A DNA stretch of 64,000 nt from Metellina segmentata (GCA_947359465.1 OX375873.1:76634278-76698277), one strand, 5' to 3'. Positions 1 through 12,507 are shown, numbered from the stretch's first letter. The notes: a model not told the origin generated them from the sequence alone. Translations and numbers: made by a program.

Positions 1-872
1 TGAGTGAACTTATAAAAAGTGTTTATAATGTTTTTAGAATGATATTTGTGTGTGTGAAACGACAAACTTCTAACTAAGTTTATATTCTTTGACGAAATAA
101 TTCCATAATTTGTTGTTAGTTAAGTTATTTGTAAATTGCTGTTCTTATAACTAAACTTATATCTTTTGAAAAGCTTTCTAAAAGAGTTTAGTACCTCAAT
201 TTTTATAAATATTAAAAAAAATTCAGCTCTACTTTTCCTATATATGTAGATGTAGGCATTAATTGATAGGCATTTATCACTAAGCTACTTAAACTGCAAT
301 ACGGAATTATCTAGGTTTGAATGAGCTTTAAAATTTTTTATACGGTTATTTTACTCAAAGTTCTTATTTTATATTTCTTTTTAAAACGTTTAGTCAATTA
401 AACTCCAATAAACCACTCTTTTTCAAGTATTAAAATAAACATTTTTTCAGTCGTCTATATAAATTTTATTGTAATGTATACAGCTAATTTACTTACGAAT
501 AAATTTCAGGAATATTTCAATGCCTAGGAATAAAAGATTTTTAACATCTGCGTGTATGTGAACTTGCGTGTATGTGCCTTATTATAATACAACTATAAAG
601 ACTTGGAAATTGATTTGTAATCTTTTCTACAACAAAGCTTTTTATAAATGCCATATCAAAACACTGATCTATAAAATGATTAGCTCTTTTCAATGATAAA
701 AAAAAATTACAAACTTAGGACACACAGAAGAACGTAATATATGTAAACAGTGAAAAATAACAAAAATGTATTCTTATTTTTATGGAAATTTATTATGAAA
801 ATCGACAATTTATGAAAAATTATTCTTGTTTGGAAAATACACGTCCGTAGTGTGTCATAAATGATATTTCAG
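1..872 (+). other. 3' part of the S-to-A1 intron
   Basis: AT-rich sequence ending in the acceptor 'atatttcag' before exon A1. By alignment with copy 2, the matching signal-peptide exon would lie about 1.1 kb left of base 1. I see no gene or RNA gene here. Confidence 0.6.
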
Positions 873-1071
873 GTAAGCATGATTGTGATGCAAACAAGAC
901 ATATAGAAGCTACGGGTTGTGTGGAGAGAAATGTGATGATGTAGGACTTCAGCTTAAACCTTGTCCTTTAATTTTACTTCGCGGATGTGCATGCAAGAGT
1001 GGTTATATCCGCGTCAATGGTGATAGGGACGCAGACTGTGTGAGACCCAAAGATTGCCCCAAATAAATCAA
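873..1071 (+). CDS. TIL-domain terminal exon A1 (copy 1, unit 1)
   Basis: This exon encodes a secreted trypsin-inhibitor-like (TIL) cysteine-rich domain. It follows the acceptor 'atatttcag' in phase 1, so the upstream exon supplies the first base of a Gly codon. It reads about 63 residues beginning GKHDC and ending CVRPKDCPK, with stop TAA at 1064-1066. Eight cysteines are visible, including the family-typical 'GCACKSGYIRV' and a final 'DC'. Classical TIL domains have ten, so one disulfide is missing, as in known eight-Cys TILs. The likely reactive loop reads CPLILLRGC, and an N-glycosylation sequon (NKT) lies near the N-terminus. A splice donor (A|gtaagc) lies 5 bases after the stop, so the 3' UTR is spliced to 3242. 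TIL proteins usually inhibit serine proteases in hemolymph, venom or silk; the target here is unknown. The protein is identical to A1' in copy 2, with one synonymous difference. Confidence 0.8.
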
Positions 1072-1583
1072 GTAAGCTATTTTTACTTCCGCGACTATTC
1101 TACACTACATTTAAAGGAGCTTCATGAAGGACTATGATTAAACTTGCAGGCATGAGAGCGTTTTAGTTATAACATAGAACTGTATTAACAGAAATCGCGT
1201 TTGAAAGCACTATTTTTAATATATTTGCTTCAACAGTTAGTTTGAAACGTATTTGAACGATAACATTTTAATTGAAAACCTAACCACTATTACTTACAAC
1301 ATGAATTGCATAATAATTCTATACTAAGTAACACACAAAAAAAAACACTGAGCTAATTCTAGATATTAACCCTTGAAATTACATTTAATCCAAACGATCG
1401 TATTTTGAGAATTATCTTTCAAACACTCCTTCTCAGTAAATATATGCATATCAGTAAAACTTATATGAAAGATAAGCAATTAAATTTGGGTGCTTTTTTC
1501 ACATCCTTTGGCTTTAGTCTGAAATATAGTTGTTCGCAATTTAGCACAAAGTACGATAAATATTACAGCCTTTTTATGTAGAA

Positions 1584-3020
1584 CTAGCAAAATTCCCAAC
1601 CTTTCTCGGTTTGAATTGGTTTACTCAAGATTGAAAAGATAATCAAAATATATAATGACTTACGTTTTTTGTAGAATAAAAATTTATTTGAACACCTTTC
1701 TCCCTCCTTATAATTTCTACAACTTACTTTGGACACAAATTCTACACATGCATATCCATTCATGTAATACATTTCACACACATCGCACCCTTACTGTATA
1801 ACAAGGCTACAAAATGACAAAAGGGGACGTTAAGGTTACTACTATAAAAGAAGATTTTGGGTGAGATTTGGAATTCCTTTTCTTAAGTTCTTTTCATATT
1901 CAAATCAATTAATAAAAATTACGATTTACGGTGAATGCTCTCGCACTCATAGTCAACAAAACAATATTTTTTTACTTGTGGCACTTGCATCCGGTATGCG
2001 AAATAGTGAAATTTTGCAATCTTCTACTGTCATTATGACGAAGAATTTTTTAATGTTTGAAAAGTTCCAGTTAAGATTTTTTAAGCATTATTATTCATTT
2101 AATATTTTTTGGTGGTATTGCGTGTGAAGAGACGGAAAACACATTTATTAAAATAATAAATATTTATAACAGAAAACAGCGAAATAAAAAAAAATAAAAG
2201 ATGCCGGAAAAAATTGTTCTAAAGACATTAATTTGTTATTCATTTTTATCTTTTGATCTCGCACATTTGCCACAACTTGGAACTAAAAGTGCACAAAATT
2301 TAGAAATGTTAATTTAATTCAGAGCGAAAGAAACAGGAAATATCACTGCTCGCAATCTCTTTCGTTCCCGTTTGTTGAAAAATATCGTCTGTCCCAAATA
2401 TTCGGAAATTGTTTTCATTGTGCAAAGAACAAAAATAAGACTCGAAATAAATGAAGTAACAGAGCTGAAATTCTATAAAAAAAAGTTTTTTTAAAGAATA
2501 AGTTATTTTTTAGCAGTATTGGTAAAGCAATCGTAATATTCAATATACATTCCAATTTTTTCAAAACTGCCAAATTATGGTTGATTTAAGTTCATTTACT
2601 CAGGTGTTTAAGCATGAAACTCATCTAAATATAATAATAAAGAAATGTTTAATATTACATTCATTAAACTAATAGATAGTGTATGCAATAAACACATTTC
2701 AATCAAAAATCTGGAATAAAATTCATGTGATGATTTCACAAACACAAAATCGAACATAGAACAGAAAGACGGACAGGCAGACTTTCGCAACCAATTCCAC
2801 TCACTAAATGAAGATAAATACTCACTGTAAGCAAATTTCCATGAAAATATATTAAACAGTGGGGATGCGTATAGGGCACACACATACACACACAGACAGA
2901 CAGATAGACAAACACCAAAAGTGTAAGAGGCGGATTTGGCATCACAAGGGTCCAAAACGGATAGAGAACTTGAAATGGGTCGATAATATTCTACAAACAC
3001 TCCATGCTTATTTATATAGA
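1584..3020 (-). mobile_element. Helitron-like insertion, 1,437 bp, in the A1 3'-UTR intron
   Basis: On the minus strand it starts TCTATATAAATAAGC and ends ...TTTTGCTAG, matching Helitron termini (5' TC, 3' CTRR), with a short imperfect hairpin (AACC gagaaa GGTT) about 16 bases inside the 3' end. It sits between A (1583) and T (3021) with no target duplication. The same place in copy 2 (40527/40528) is uninterrupted 'cagaataacaaaac', an exact empty site. The 5' part contains the GTCTGTCTGTCTG-type run common in arthropod non-autonomous elements. No helicase or Rep ORF is present, so it is non-autonomous. Confidence 0.75.
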
Positions 3021-3241
3021 TAATAAAACACATTGAAAGATAAATTCTTAAAACTTTCTTTACGTTTTCCTGAAAATGTCATTTAAAACAAATCTTTTTC
3101 CTGACAGCTGAAAGATTTGGGATACCAAAAGTTTTCACATGGAAGATATATTTTTATGACTTTTAAATAAATTATTTGTTGTATACCTAATTTTTCATTA
3201 ATCCAACCATGGTTTTTCATAACCTTTTTTTTTCATTTTAG

Positions 3242-3310
3242 TATGCTGAAAAAGAAACTGTGTCCAAAAAAAAATATATATATATAAATAAACATGTTTT
3301 CTTATCGATA
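3242..3310 (+). other. 3'-UTR exon of TIL A1 with poly(A) signal
   Basis: The acceptor 'tttcattttag' precedes TATGCTGAAAAAGAAACTG. The same exon is found after A1' (40749), A2 (13338) and A2' (56537). AATAAA is at 3287-3292. It pairs with the donor that follows the A1 stop codon. The end coordinate is approximate. Confidence 0.6.
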
Positions 3311-5189
3311 ATTATGTGTTTTCTTTCATGTGTTTTACTCTTAATTCAAATAGTATACTTACTTAAAATGCTAGACTATATGGTAATTTTGATGAAGCAT
3401 AAAAATAGAAAATATCTTATTGACACACACAAGCACACACAGAAAACCAAGTGACGACGATTCATTATTTATAGTAGAATTAGGTAAACAAATGCCGCCA
3501 GTAAATGTTCTAAAAAAATTGCATTGCATTAAAAAAAAACTGTTTCAAACCCTACAAACTTTAAAGGAATGAAGTGGTCACAAAATTAAAACGTATTCAC
3601 ATACGAGTGTAAATCCACAAGCACCCCCCAGATACGCTAGAATGTATACTAGGGTGCAGAGAAAAGATACAGAATGTACTAGAAATTCTTACTAAAATCC
3701 AAAAATATCCTAAAAATCCCAACAAATGACCAGTGCCCTAAAAAAGTTAACATGCCATACAAAATATGATGACTCGACAATCACCACAAGGGTTAAAAAT
3801 ACACTTCTTAAACATTTCACACTATACAATAAAACAGTTTTCTTAGGTTTTAGGCTTTAAATTTAGCTTAATATAATAAGTATAGACCCAGTGTAACACA
3901 ATATGTACTTCTATAATAAATTAAACGGCATCTAAAATTTTTTTGAATGGTCTATAAAAATAGGTTTTTATGCTGTTTGAATTCGTTAAAAAGAAAATGA
4001 CTCTTATTGAAAAAGGTAACAAAGTCTCACCTAATCTCTAAGATAATGTATGTCAAATTAATTTTTATTTAAATGCATATTTATAACCTCAATTTCAGGT
4101 TTTGATCATTTTTAAAATCATTGTTATAAAGTATTTTATATGCTTGAACACTAAATTACATATTCTCTGAATAGAAATACAATCGATGAAAAGAGTGTAG
4201 AAATTGTTCCAACCTTAAGTACTTAAGAATCAACAAAACATTGATTTCTCGATAATTTATAAGAGTACAGTCAAATTTCAACTTAGAACAAGGAAAATTT
4301 AAATTTCTTCGCGTGTTGAAAATTTACTCTTTACAGTAAAATGCATTAATAACTTGGTTTGTGGGAAGTAATAAGATTTCTGAATTTTTTGCAGCCAGCG
4401 TGACAATTACATACTACCGTTTATAAATTTAAAAACCACCTGCACATTTCAAAAATGATCTATGTCCTACATTTTTAAAATATTTTTTTCACATTTAAAT
4501 ATCATGCCTGGGGAATAAGATAATTTATTTGACAGTGAATAATATTTATTTATCTAACACATAAATGTTTATAATAGCTCCTAACATAGCTAGGTAGACT
4601 TTATCCAAAAGGCGCGACGTAGAATTTAGAATATGCAAATTTTTGGTGAATCACGTGGTCTTTTCTTAATCGCAAATGATAACAATAAAAACTAAGAATC
4701 AAATCTTCATGCAACTCAACTTTTCAGTGATGTTGTTTGTGATACTGTATTTAAAAAAGTTTGTGGTGTAGTAGTTTGCTGAATTTGATTCAAATGAACC
4801 TAAGAACAAATTAACTGACCATTAACGAGCCACAATCGTATCTCTTAGAGACTGGTATGTTGCTTTGCAAAATAGCCGCTTTTAAAATGTTTGAGTTGAG
4901 TACTGTGTGTATGGCACTAAAATGTGTTAGTAAATCTGGGTTGAATAGAGATTGTTTTGAACCGGTTTAACTTCAAAAGCTGAAGAGACAAATTCAACAT
5001 TCAACCTTAAACAATTCTAAACTGAGCATGAAGTATGTTCAAATTTCAATTTGTCATAAAGTATACCAACCTAACTGGCCATAGTAAAGATAATATTGCA
5101 AGAACATTAACATTTTAAGAATGAATATGTGGCAGCAATACAATCACTTCTAGGAGATTTTAATAAAACTGTGGGTCAGATATAATCAA
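3311..5189 (+). other. AT-rich intron/spacer before B1
   Basis: No coding exon or RNA gene is seen. Relative to copy 2, about 130 bases are missing near 3750: copy 2 keeps additional sequence around 41255-41400. Confidence 0.4.
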
Positions 5190-5680
5190 AATTGGACTCT
5201 TGGAGACTGGAAAAGGTTCCTATTTACATATCAATTCCAATTAGAACTTTTTGTCAATAATAGAAGGAAATTTGTCCATCGACACCCAGTGAACGGATGC
5301 AAACTCTGAATATTCCACAACTGTCAGTCATGAAGGTGGTTCTGTGATAGTTTTGGAGGCAATGCCGTTGGAAATTTGTCCGAATTCAATTTAATTTATT
5401 TTCAACCTTCATATCTACCATAACATTCTCATATCTAAGGAATACCATATGCAAGCAATACCGAGTTTTCCAGGAATACAGTTATCCGAAAAATTTTATT
5501 ACGTTATGTTGAAATTATATTGCGAAACATAAAAGAGAATCGTAAAGCTTAAAATTATTCACTGGCCATCTCAGAGTTCCTATCTTAGTCCATAACAGTA
5601 TTTTTGAGATTTACTTCACCAAAAATTTGAAACACAAAACAGTTGAAACAGTCTGGTGTAATAATTGATGTAACGACGAG
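5190..5680 (+). mobile_element. Tc1-like transposase relic
   Basis: Broken frames read DWKRFLFTYQFQLELF, then NNRRKFVHRHPVNG, then GGSV, and later a stretch resembling QDNDPKH...NYIAKHKRES and a WP-x-SP-like segment. These match the order of a Tc1/Tc3 DDE transposase central and C-terminal region. Several stops and frameshifts are present, so it is dead. The same relic is in copy 2 (42805-43290), so it predates the duplication. Confidence 0.6.
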
Positions 5681-6097
5681 AATGGGAGAATGGATGTCTC
5701 TTTTTCTGTAGTTGACATTTTTTTTTCATTACTTGAGTCTAAACTAAAATAATAATAATAATAAACATGTCCCATCTATGGTGCAGACCGAAACAAAGAA
5801 TATTCATTTGCTTAAACTACTCTTTTTCAGAAAGATTATTACGAAATTCTTATCCGATGACTTTTTATATCCTTAATGGACACTAATGCTCAATTATTTC
5901 ATCATAAAAGAAAAATGTTGGACATTATTTGTTTTGAAATGTATATAGTTGCATAAAACAACTCATTTCGCCACTAAACACTAAATATAAATGTAAGAAA
6001 TTGATTATTAGAACATTTTAGGTTGCACTGAAAAATGCATTAACTTTAAATTTTATGTCGATATTTAATAAATTTGTTTGGATTTTTTTTCTAATAG

Positions 6098-6294
6098 GTG
6101 GTAACGAGAAATGCTCTGGAAATATGACCCACGGAAGTGCTGGCGTTTGCGGAGTAAGATGTGATCGGCCTAAACCACCACAAATTTGCCCTTTCATACT
6201 GAGAGAGGGATGCGTTTGCAAAAAGGACTACATTCCAATAGACAGTTTGCCTTCAAATGGTTGTGTGAAACAGAAGGATTGTCCAATTGTGTGA
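6098..6294 (+). CDS. TIL-domain terminal exon B1 (copy 1, unit 1)
   Basis: Second TIL exon of unit 1. It follows a strong polypyrimidine tract and acceptor (ttttttttctaatag), enters in phase 1 (GGNEKC...), and ends CVKQKDCPIV with TGA at 6292-6294; AATAAA follows at 6315-6320. It has eight cysteines with TIL spacing (GCVCKKDYIPI) and an NMT sequon. The reactive-loop region reads CPFILREGC, different from exon A1. I find no signal-peptide exon between A1 and B1, so B1 most likely shares the upstream signal exon with A1 as an alternative last exon. An open frame running in from 6055 has an ATG but encodes no convincing signal peptide and ignores the acceptor, so I do not use it as the start. 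Confidence 0.78.
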
Positions 6295-6320
6295 TTTAAA
6301 TACAGATGGATACAAATAAA

Positions 6321-7423
6321 TCTACGTTTTGTAACTGTCAAACAACCCAACATAAAACGAAAACGACTCCACCCGCAAGCTCTGTCTATTTCAATAGAAG
6401 GTCGATGATTCTCGAACCATATATCGTTGTTCTGGAAGATCAATAACAACTACAGTTCTTTAATTCATTCAGAAAATAAAATTAATTACTGGGTTCATGT
6501 TTAACATTATGTACACATGAGAAACGTCTATTGCAAGAAAGTGGATTAATAATAACATATTATGCTACTTTTAACGAATACCAATTGTAAATGGAAATTC
6601 ATCCCCATTTCACATTTCCGTCGTTGTTTAGAACATGCTAAAACATGGACTTTCAAGGAAAGTTGGTTGAATTGCACACATACAATCAAAAAATGAACTT
6701 ACTTCTTTGGTGGTATTATGCACAAAATAAATAATAGGTAAATATCACTTCGAAATAATTTTTTACAGCTCATAAAAAAATGGAACACATAAATAAAGCA
6801 GTTTTTAATTGGAGTAAAGAGTCAGTTCTTCGGAATATTAAAAATATATATATTTGATAGCTCCATAGCTCAAATACATTTAAATAAATCGACAGGGAAT
6901 ATGTACTTAAATTGTTCATAATTTAGAAAGAAATGAGAAAAAAAGTTCTAGTATAAGGAATTAGAATCCAGTAATACCGAAAAAGTTTCTCAGTTTGCCT
7001 TGCGTGTCATATTCGTGTAGACACTGCTCTTTACCGTGACCAATACACTTAAAATGTATTACTTTTAAGGTTTTTCCTCTTTTGTATTCGGATCTAAAAC
7101 GTAAAACTTTAAAAATTGAAGTTCAAGCTGCACAACCACGGTATGAATGCTACCTATGTGCAAAGTTGTATCGCGAATAACATACACCCATCCACTTCGT
7201 TTTATAAATATAGATTTATTTACTACCCAAAGATGGATTGGATGGCATAAAAATTATATTGACGCACATATTTCATGATTTATTACCTCCTCCTAAAATT
7301 ACGAGTGCATCACATTTCCGGACGGAGGAGTATTCATATTCCTTGAATCATCGTTTTGTAGTGTTGACACAGGTATAATATTCAACTTTTTTACTAAAAG
7401 CACTTGGCAGGTGATACAGGACA
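6321..7423. other. Spacer between TIL unit 1 and unit 2
   Basis: AT-rich sequence between the B1 poly(A) signal and the unit 2 TATA box. No ORF or RNA gene is recognised. The last 150 bases resemble the promoter-proximal region at 37620-37750, showing the two units are old paralogues including their upstream DNA. Confidence 0.5.
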
Positions 7424-7431
7424 TATATAAG
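7424..7431 (+). promoter_or_regulatory. TATA box of TIL unit 2
   Basis: TATATAAG lies 63 bases upstream of the ATG at 7487, and an initiator-like CCAGTTC lies about 28 bases downstream. The equivalent position upstream of the 37820 exon has TATATATA. In copy 2 this box is altered to TAAATAAG (45028). Confidence 0.55.
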
Positions 7432-7486
7432 TTAGTAAGCTTGCATTATTCCAGTTCAATGTAAGTCTAACTAAACGAAAGATAAC

Positions 7487-7556
7487 ATGAAAACTTTTGT
7501 CCTCATTTTATGTGTGGCTTTGCTGTCCGTTTCCTTTTGTGAATCCTTTGGCATAG
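7487..7556 (+). CDS. Signal-peptide exon of TIL unit 2 (copy 1)
   Basis: The ATG is followed by 23 codons and one extra base before donor G|gtaaac, giving a phase 1 junction. The product starts MKTFVLILC and continues hydrophobic to ...CESFGI, a clear secretory signal peptide with a probable cut near the Cys-Glu-Ser. The phase fits exactly the acceptors of A2 (12309) and B2 (16288). Upstream are a TATA box (7424) and a short 5' UTR. The homologous exon at 37820 differs at several residues but keeps length and phase. The mature product would be a TIL protein of roughly 65-68 residues. Confidence 0.8.
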
Positions 7557-8229
7557 GTAAACAACTTTTGCTAATTTTCAAATGATATATATAGTATAAT
7601 TAATGTAGATATAGTATGATATATCTCTATTCCAAATGAAGCTAAACATCAATTGATGATACGTTCTCTCAAACTTTAATTAATGCACTATTTTTGTTTT
7701 TGATCAATCCAAAGAACTTTGACAGATCTTGGATTATAATCAAGGTTGGGTCTTACCATGGCACAAGGGCCATAAAAATAACCAACCAAACTAAACAATC
7801 ACATGAATACCACGATTTAATAGAAAATAGCTCAAGTTTCTGCTGTATATAAGAACCAAACGTACAAAGAATGAAATATACTAGATTAACTTAAGTACAG
7901 CGTTCTGAGTGTCATCAACTACAGTTGGTATTTAATTTCAGTTGCTTTCATTAATCTTCGCGCATTTTTCATAGCTTCTCTATTTAATTGTTTTGTTAAA
8001 ACCCAAATACAAAAGATGTAGAAGAATCTTTGAAAACTTGGAATCCTTAATGTTGAAATCGATGCTTGCCATGAAATTTGTCTTGAATTATTTCATAAAA
8101 ATTGGTTTAATTCTTTTTCAAATGAGAAATTAGATTACAGGACAAGGACGTAATGGTACTTTGAGGGTATTCTTAAGTTGATCCTTTGGTCTGGAAACTC
8201 ATAGGCACACACAATCCTATCTATATACA

Positions 8230-8446
8230 ACTTTATTACTTGATTAAATATGGGAATAACTGTACAAGGATTTGTCGATTATCCAGCTTTTCTCGAAGTC
8301 GGGAGCGAACGGGAAAGAAGTGTCGAAGTGAGCGTCTCGATTCGTTGGTCGATCGCGTGGTTCTTTCTACTCGGGGTCCCCTGGCGCTCCCAGCAACGCT
8401 TGTCGTCCGCCCATGGTGCCATCTATTGTTAGCCATTACAAAGTAA
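8230..8446. mobile_element. GC-rich repeat fragment, possible solo LTR
   Basis: A block of distinctly higher GC (containing 'ctcggggtcccctggcgctcc') inside AT-rich intron, ending 'attgttagccattaca'. Read on the minus strand it starts TGTAATGGC, which could be an LTR edge, but I cannot define both ends or a target duplication. It is also present in copy 2 (45833-46049). Overlapping ORFs on both strands look like by-products of base composition. Confidence 0.3.
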
Positions 8447-9979
8447 TGTTTTAATTTCGTAGTTTTGAGGTTTGATAACTAGGTTGTTGAAGCAAAAGTG
8501 TAAAATATTTGAAAATTTGGGGGAATATTAAATATTTTAGTTTTAACAATTAGTAATTCCAGAAATTGTTTTTTTCTAGAAAAGAAATGTTTCTAAATTA
8601 TACACATAAGTGCTATAATAATTCCAAACATTCGTTCTTACCTCAAAATGACAATACATTTTATGATCTCGTTCTTTGTAGCTGTATTCGGTCATCTAAC
8701 TTAGCAAATGTACAGAGAAATTTGATTTTTACCTTATTATTAACCCAGATCAATTTTCAGGGGGTTTAATGTTGCGATTTAAACCTACTCTATAAATCTT
8801 TATGAAATGAAATTAACCTTTTTTACTCAATGATGTCGTTCTTTTTAGACAGTAGTTTTAAGTTTTCATGACATGTTTGAGAGTCGTATTTGTCATGTAA
8901 TACATTATGTGACGAACTTGAAGTAATTCGTAATGTTTATTATGAGTTCCTTAAATTAACATTGGATATCGTGGATCTTCTTACAGAAGGCTCGTCTTTC
9001 ATGAAGGACGAATTGTGTAAAGATTGCGGTTTAGGTATATGAAAATTACTGAATATACATCCACTCGTATATATTTTTGTAAAACTTTTAGGGGGTCTAG
9101 AGAGTTCTTATACTTTACTTTATTGATGGAATCTGTAACTTTTCTTACTGTACTCTCGTTTGCAACAAACCTAATTTAAAAACAAAAATGAAGATTCGCA
9201 CAGAATTTTCGAAATTTTTCGCAGTATGCGAGCGATAAAACAGGAATTAAACTTCTATGATTTGACTTATATTTATACGCTGCATTTTTAGCGAGATCTG
9301 CTATACCTTAAGCAAAAAAAAAAAAAAAGCGATGGGTTAGTATGTAAGATAAATAGCAAGGAACAGTTTTACTTTTAATTATGACTTATGAGGGAAGATA
9401 ATTTTGACAAAACATGCATTTATTTGAATTTGTGTCCTATCGTACCTCAAATATATTTATATTTATCATTCTTCCTTTGTAAAGCAGTAAAAGATGTCGA
9501 GATCATTTTTATAACACTAATAAATGTTATAAAAGAGAGATAAATCTAGAACATGAGGTATAACTTCATTTATTTCATAATGAACATTTGTACCTTGGTG
9601 TCTAGGCATGCGTAGATATTATTGATATAAAAGGGATTTAACAAGAACATGTTCTTAGTTCGTATACTTATCTTCGTATCAGTGTTTTTTTATATAATAT
9701 TCTTTCATGCTTATCTAAATATCTTAAATGCTATGGAACTGAAGAGCAACATTTGAAGCTAAAACTATAAACTTCCAGATAGCAAATAGCTAAATGAATG
9801 ATAAACTCAGGGCATGGATGTGACGGTTCATACTTTCGTCGGATTTATTAATCCTCTGTCTTGTCGTCCCCCAAACATTAAAACTGGTTCATGAGCATAT
9901 TTCAAATTTATTAACACCACATCTGGATTATTTGCTATACAAATAATATATACAGTGTCATTCAGTCTATCATACAAGG

Positions 9980-10200
9980 TCGGGAAAAATCCCAATCGAT
10001 CTCCAACAGAAAATCAACACGTCTGCTTTCCTCGCTGGCCTTCGTGCTAGTCCTTCTTTTGTCTCCCTTCTCCAAACGGGTTCCTATCCTATTACAGGGG
10101 CAGGGGGGATCCCCGTGGTGTCCAACTCCGTGTCCAATGTGCCTTCCTAGATCTGGTGAGGTGACGGTGAACTTCACAATGGATAAAAAAGAACACGTGT
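9980..10200. other. GC-richer block of probable repeat origin
   Basis: This block has different base composition from its surroundings and a minus-strand ORF rich in Arg, Gly and Pro (9962-10177). In copy 2 (53180-53400) the frame differs through indels, which argues against a conserved protein. Family unknown. Confidence 0.3.
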
Positions 10201-12308
10201 AAAGCAGAGGGACTTGTACTTTTGAATATAGGACATATTCTTATCTTAATTTCAATCAATTTATTTTTTCAAGTAATCTGGAGTCTTCTAATTGTTGATC
10301 GATTGGTTATTTTTTTATGGCACAAGGGGCAAGTATAAGCAAGATGCGCCAAACTATCAATGATTAAGTAAACAAAATCAGAATATATCCTCAAATTTGA
10401 AAAAAATTGTTGTTAACAGAATCGTTTAAATTCTCTGGGTCGCCAGTGACAGATAATAATGTCTCAAATCTGAAACATCTCAAGTACGGTTTCCCAAACA
10501 GATACGTGGTGCCTAGGACAAAACACATTCGCAATCGGAAATAACTAATTTTTTTTGGTTTTAATGGTTATTTTTAGGTAAAAAAAATCCAGGACCTGAT
10601 GATCACTTAGAAGACTGCTAAATATAGGTTTAAGGAATATTGAGTTGCCATTTAAAAGATTTTAAACACTTGAGACACATGGAGATTACCACTTGGAAAG
10701 TAATATTAGTTTATTTGTAAAAAACAACATGGTTAATTATTATATAATCTATCTATATATAAACACGTTAAAACATCAAGAATATAAATCAAAAATTCAC
10801 TTTCGATTTTCATCACATAGGTTTATGGTTAAATGCTTTCTTCCGACTTATAAAGAGCCAATCCGAGTCTCCCATCTTTTACTGTATAATACGTCGACAC
10901 GTTTTACATTTTGTTTCCCCTTTCTTTGTAAAATTTGGTTTTATAATGAAGTCAAAAGTGTTTCAAATCCTATGAATGACCTTAGGCGACACCACCAGAG
11001 AGAAAACTAGACAACAAAATTTTAATCAATAATATTAAAATTTTCTTTTTATTTGCTCAAAACTAAAAATTTATTACTTAACTAAAATTCATTGCCTAAC
11101 AATTGTAGAATAAATTTCACAATTATTACGCTAGTCTTCTCAAACTATCGTCAACCCCGTCGGGACTTGGTTCAGTCGAGAACAACTGAAAGAACGGAGA
11201 GCAGGGTCGTAACAATTTGAGAGCAGGAAGCAATTACCGAACAGAAAGTATTCTCAGAGTACTGAGTAGTTTACGAATAGAGAACGGGTGATGAAATCAA
11301 GAACAGGAAATAGTGAATTAAGAACTCTAGGATGAAAAGCTGTCGGAGTTAGCATAATTTTACAAATGGTGTATGGTAAAATTAGTAGCAATGAAAAATT
11401 CAAGAAAAAAAAATACTTTCTATGCAAAATTCCCAATTTAAATCGAGAAAAAAAAAATGGAAGTAGAAAAAATGCAGTTTTTTTTTACAAAAAGAACGGA
11501 TAACGGATTTTTGGGACAAGTGGGATTAGGCTGTAGAAGGGGAAGGTCAACAACTAAATAATATTTGCCAAGGTATGTGTAATTTGTTGTAACTCCTATC
11601 ATTTATAAATATATTTTAATGAGATAAATAACACCTGTGAAATTATAATAATTGAAAAGGGTTGCTTTTAAATTTATCATTTAACCTACTATTGCTGTCT
11701 GAAAATTAAACTACAAAAACTGTGCTCTGCTCACATTACTAATACGTTGAATTAGCGAATAATTTCAAAATGTCACACTTACACCTACATACACAAACCA
11801 GCCATGTGCATCAAAGGTACATAACTGACTTGTGTGGAGGTATAAGAGGTGCAACATTTTAAAACTATTCGTTAATTGAACGTATTTGTAATGTGAAACA
11901 GAAAAGTAAATAAGTAGACAGAAAACTCACAATAAAAAGCTTTATCTGGTAATACAATAAAATTTCATGTGAACACAGCATTCAAAAACGCTTAAAACTT
12001 TTCCGAGAAAACATTGGATTTTGTACAAGATTATAAGCACTCTCCAGGCACCATTAACCCTTCTGAACAGCACTTTAGTACAACAGCAGTTCCCTCTCTA
12101 CAGCTTATTTCAAGAAGTGATTGTGGCTTATGTCAACAGACAGCACAAAGAGCTACCAAACTGAAATATGTTCAAAGGTACAACAATCTACCCTGATGAG
12201 AAATAAATAATCAAAATTGTATTATTTTCGACAGTAACATACAAAAAAAAATCATTCTTGTTCAGAAAATATACAAGCCCGTAGTGTGTGTCACAACTGA
12301 TTTTCCAG

Positions 12309-12507
12309 GTAAACATGATTGTCGTGGAAACAAAACTTTTGGAACCTATGGGTTGTGTGGACAGAGGTGTGATGATGTAAACCATCAGCTTTTGGGGTGT
12401 CCTTTAGTTTTACTCCAAGGATGTACGTGCAAGAGTGGCTATATTCGAGTCAGTGCTGAGAGGAATGCTGACTGTGTAAGACCCGGAGATTGTCCAAAAT
12501 AAATCAG
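12309..12507 (+). CDS. TIL-domain terminal exon A2 (copy 1, unit 2)
   Basis: The acceptor 'gattttccag' is followed in phase 1 by a TIL domain starting GKHDC and ending CVRPGDCPK, with TAA at 12500-12502. It has eight cysteines in the same positions as A1, an NKT sequon, and a reactive-loop region CPLVLLQGC. A donor (CAG|gtatca) lies 5 bases past the stop, joining to the 3'-UTR exon at 13338. Joined to the signal exon at 7487 it gives a complete small secreted protein. It differs from A2' in copy 2 by one residue (Gln to Pro, just before the fourth cysteine region). Confidence 0.82.

Larger units (their letters stand above)
7557..12308 (+). other. S-to-A2 intron of unit 2
   Basis: About 4.75 kb of mostly AT-rich intron. 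It contains two GC-richer blocks (8230-8446 and 9980-10200) that look repeat-derived. The TA at 9121-9122 is the empty site of the 5.6-kb element found in copy 2. Short ORFs here (for example 12014-12196) show no family signature. Confidence 0.5.

Noticed and set aside
2608..3033. Minus-strand ORF of 141 residues with CLSVCLCVYVC-type runs
   Set aside because: It reads through the GTCTGTCTG/GTGTGT repeats near the 5' end of the Helitron-like element; no domain or homology signature.
6018..6221. Minus-strand ORFs overlapping the TIL B exons (also 43630-43833)
   Set aside because: They are shadows of the plus-strand TIL exon, which has the cysteine pattern and splice sites.
8236..8446. Arg/Ser-rich ORFs on both strands
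   Set aside because: They arise in a GC-rich repeat block; overlapping frames on both strands are open merely because of composition.
12014..12196. 60-residue ORF kept in both duplicates (also 55216-55398)
   Set aside because: The duplicates are too similar for preservation to mean selection, and there is no signal peptide, domain or splice context.
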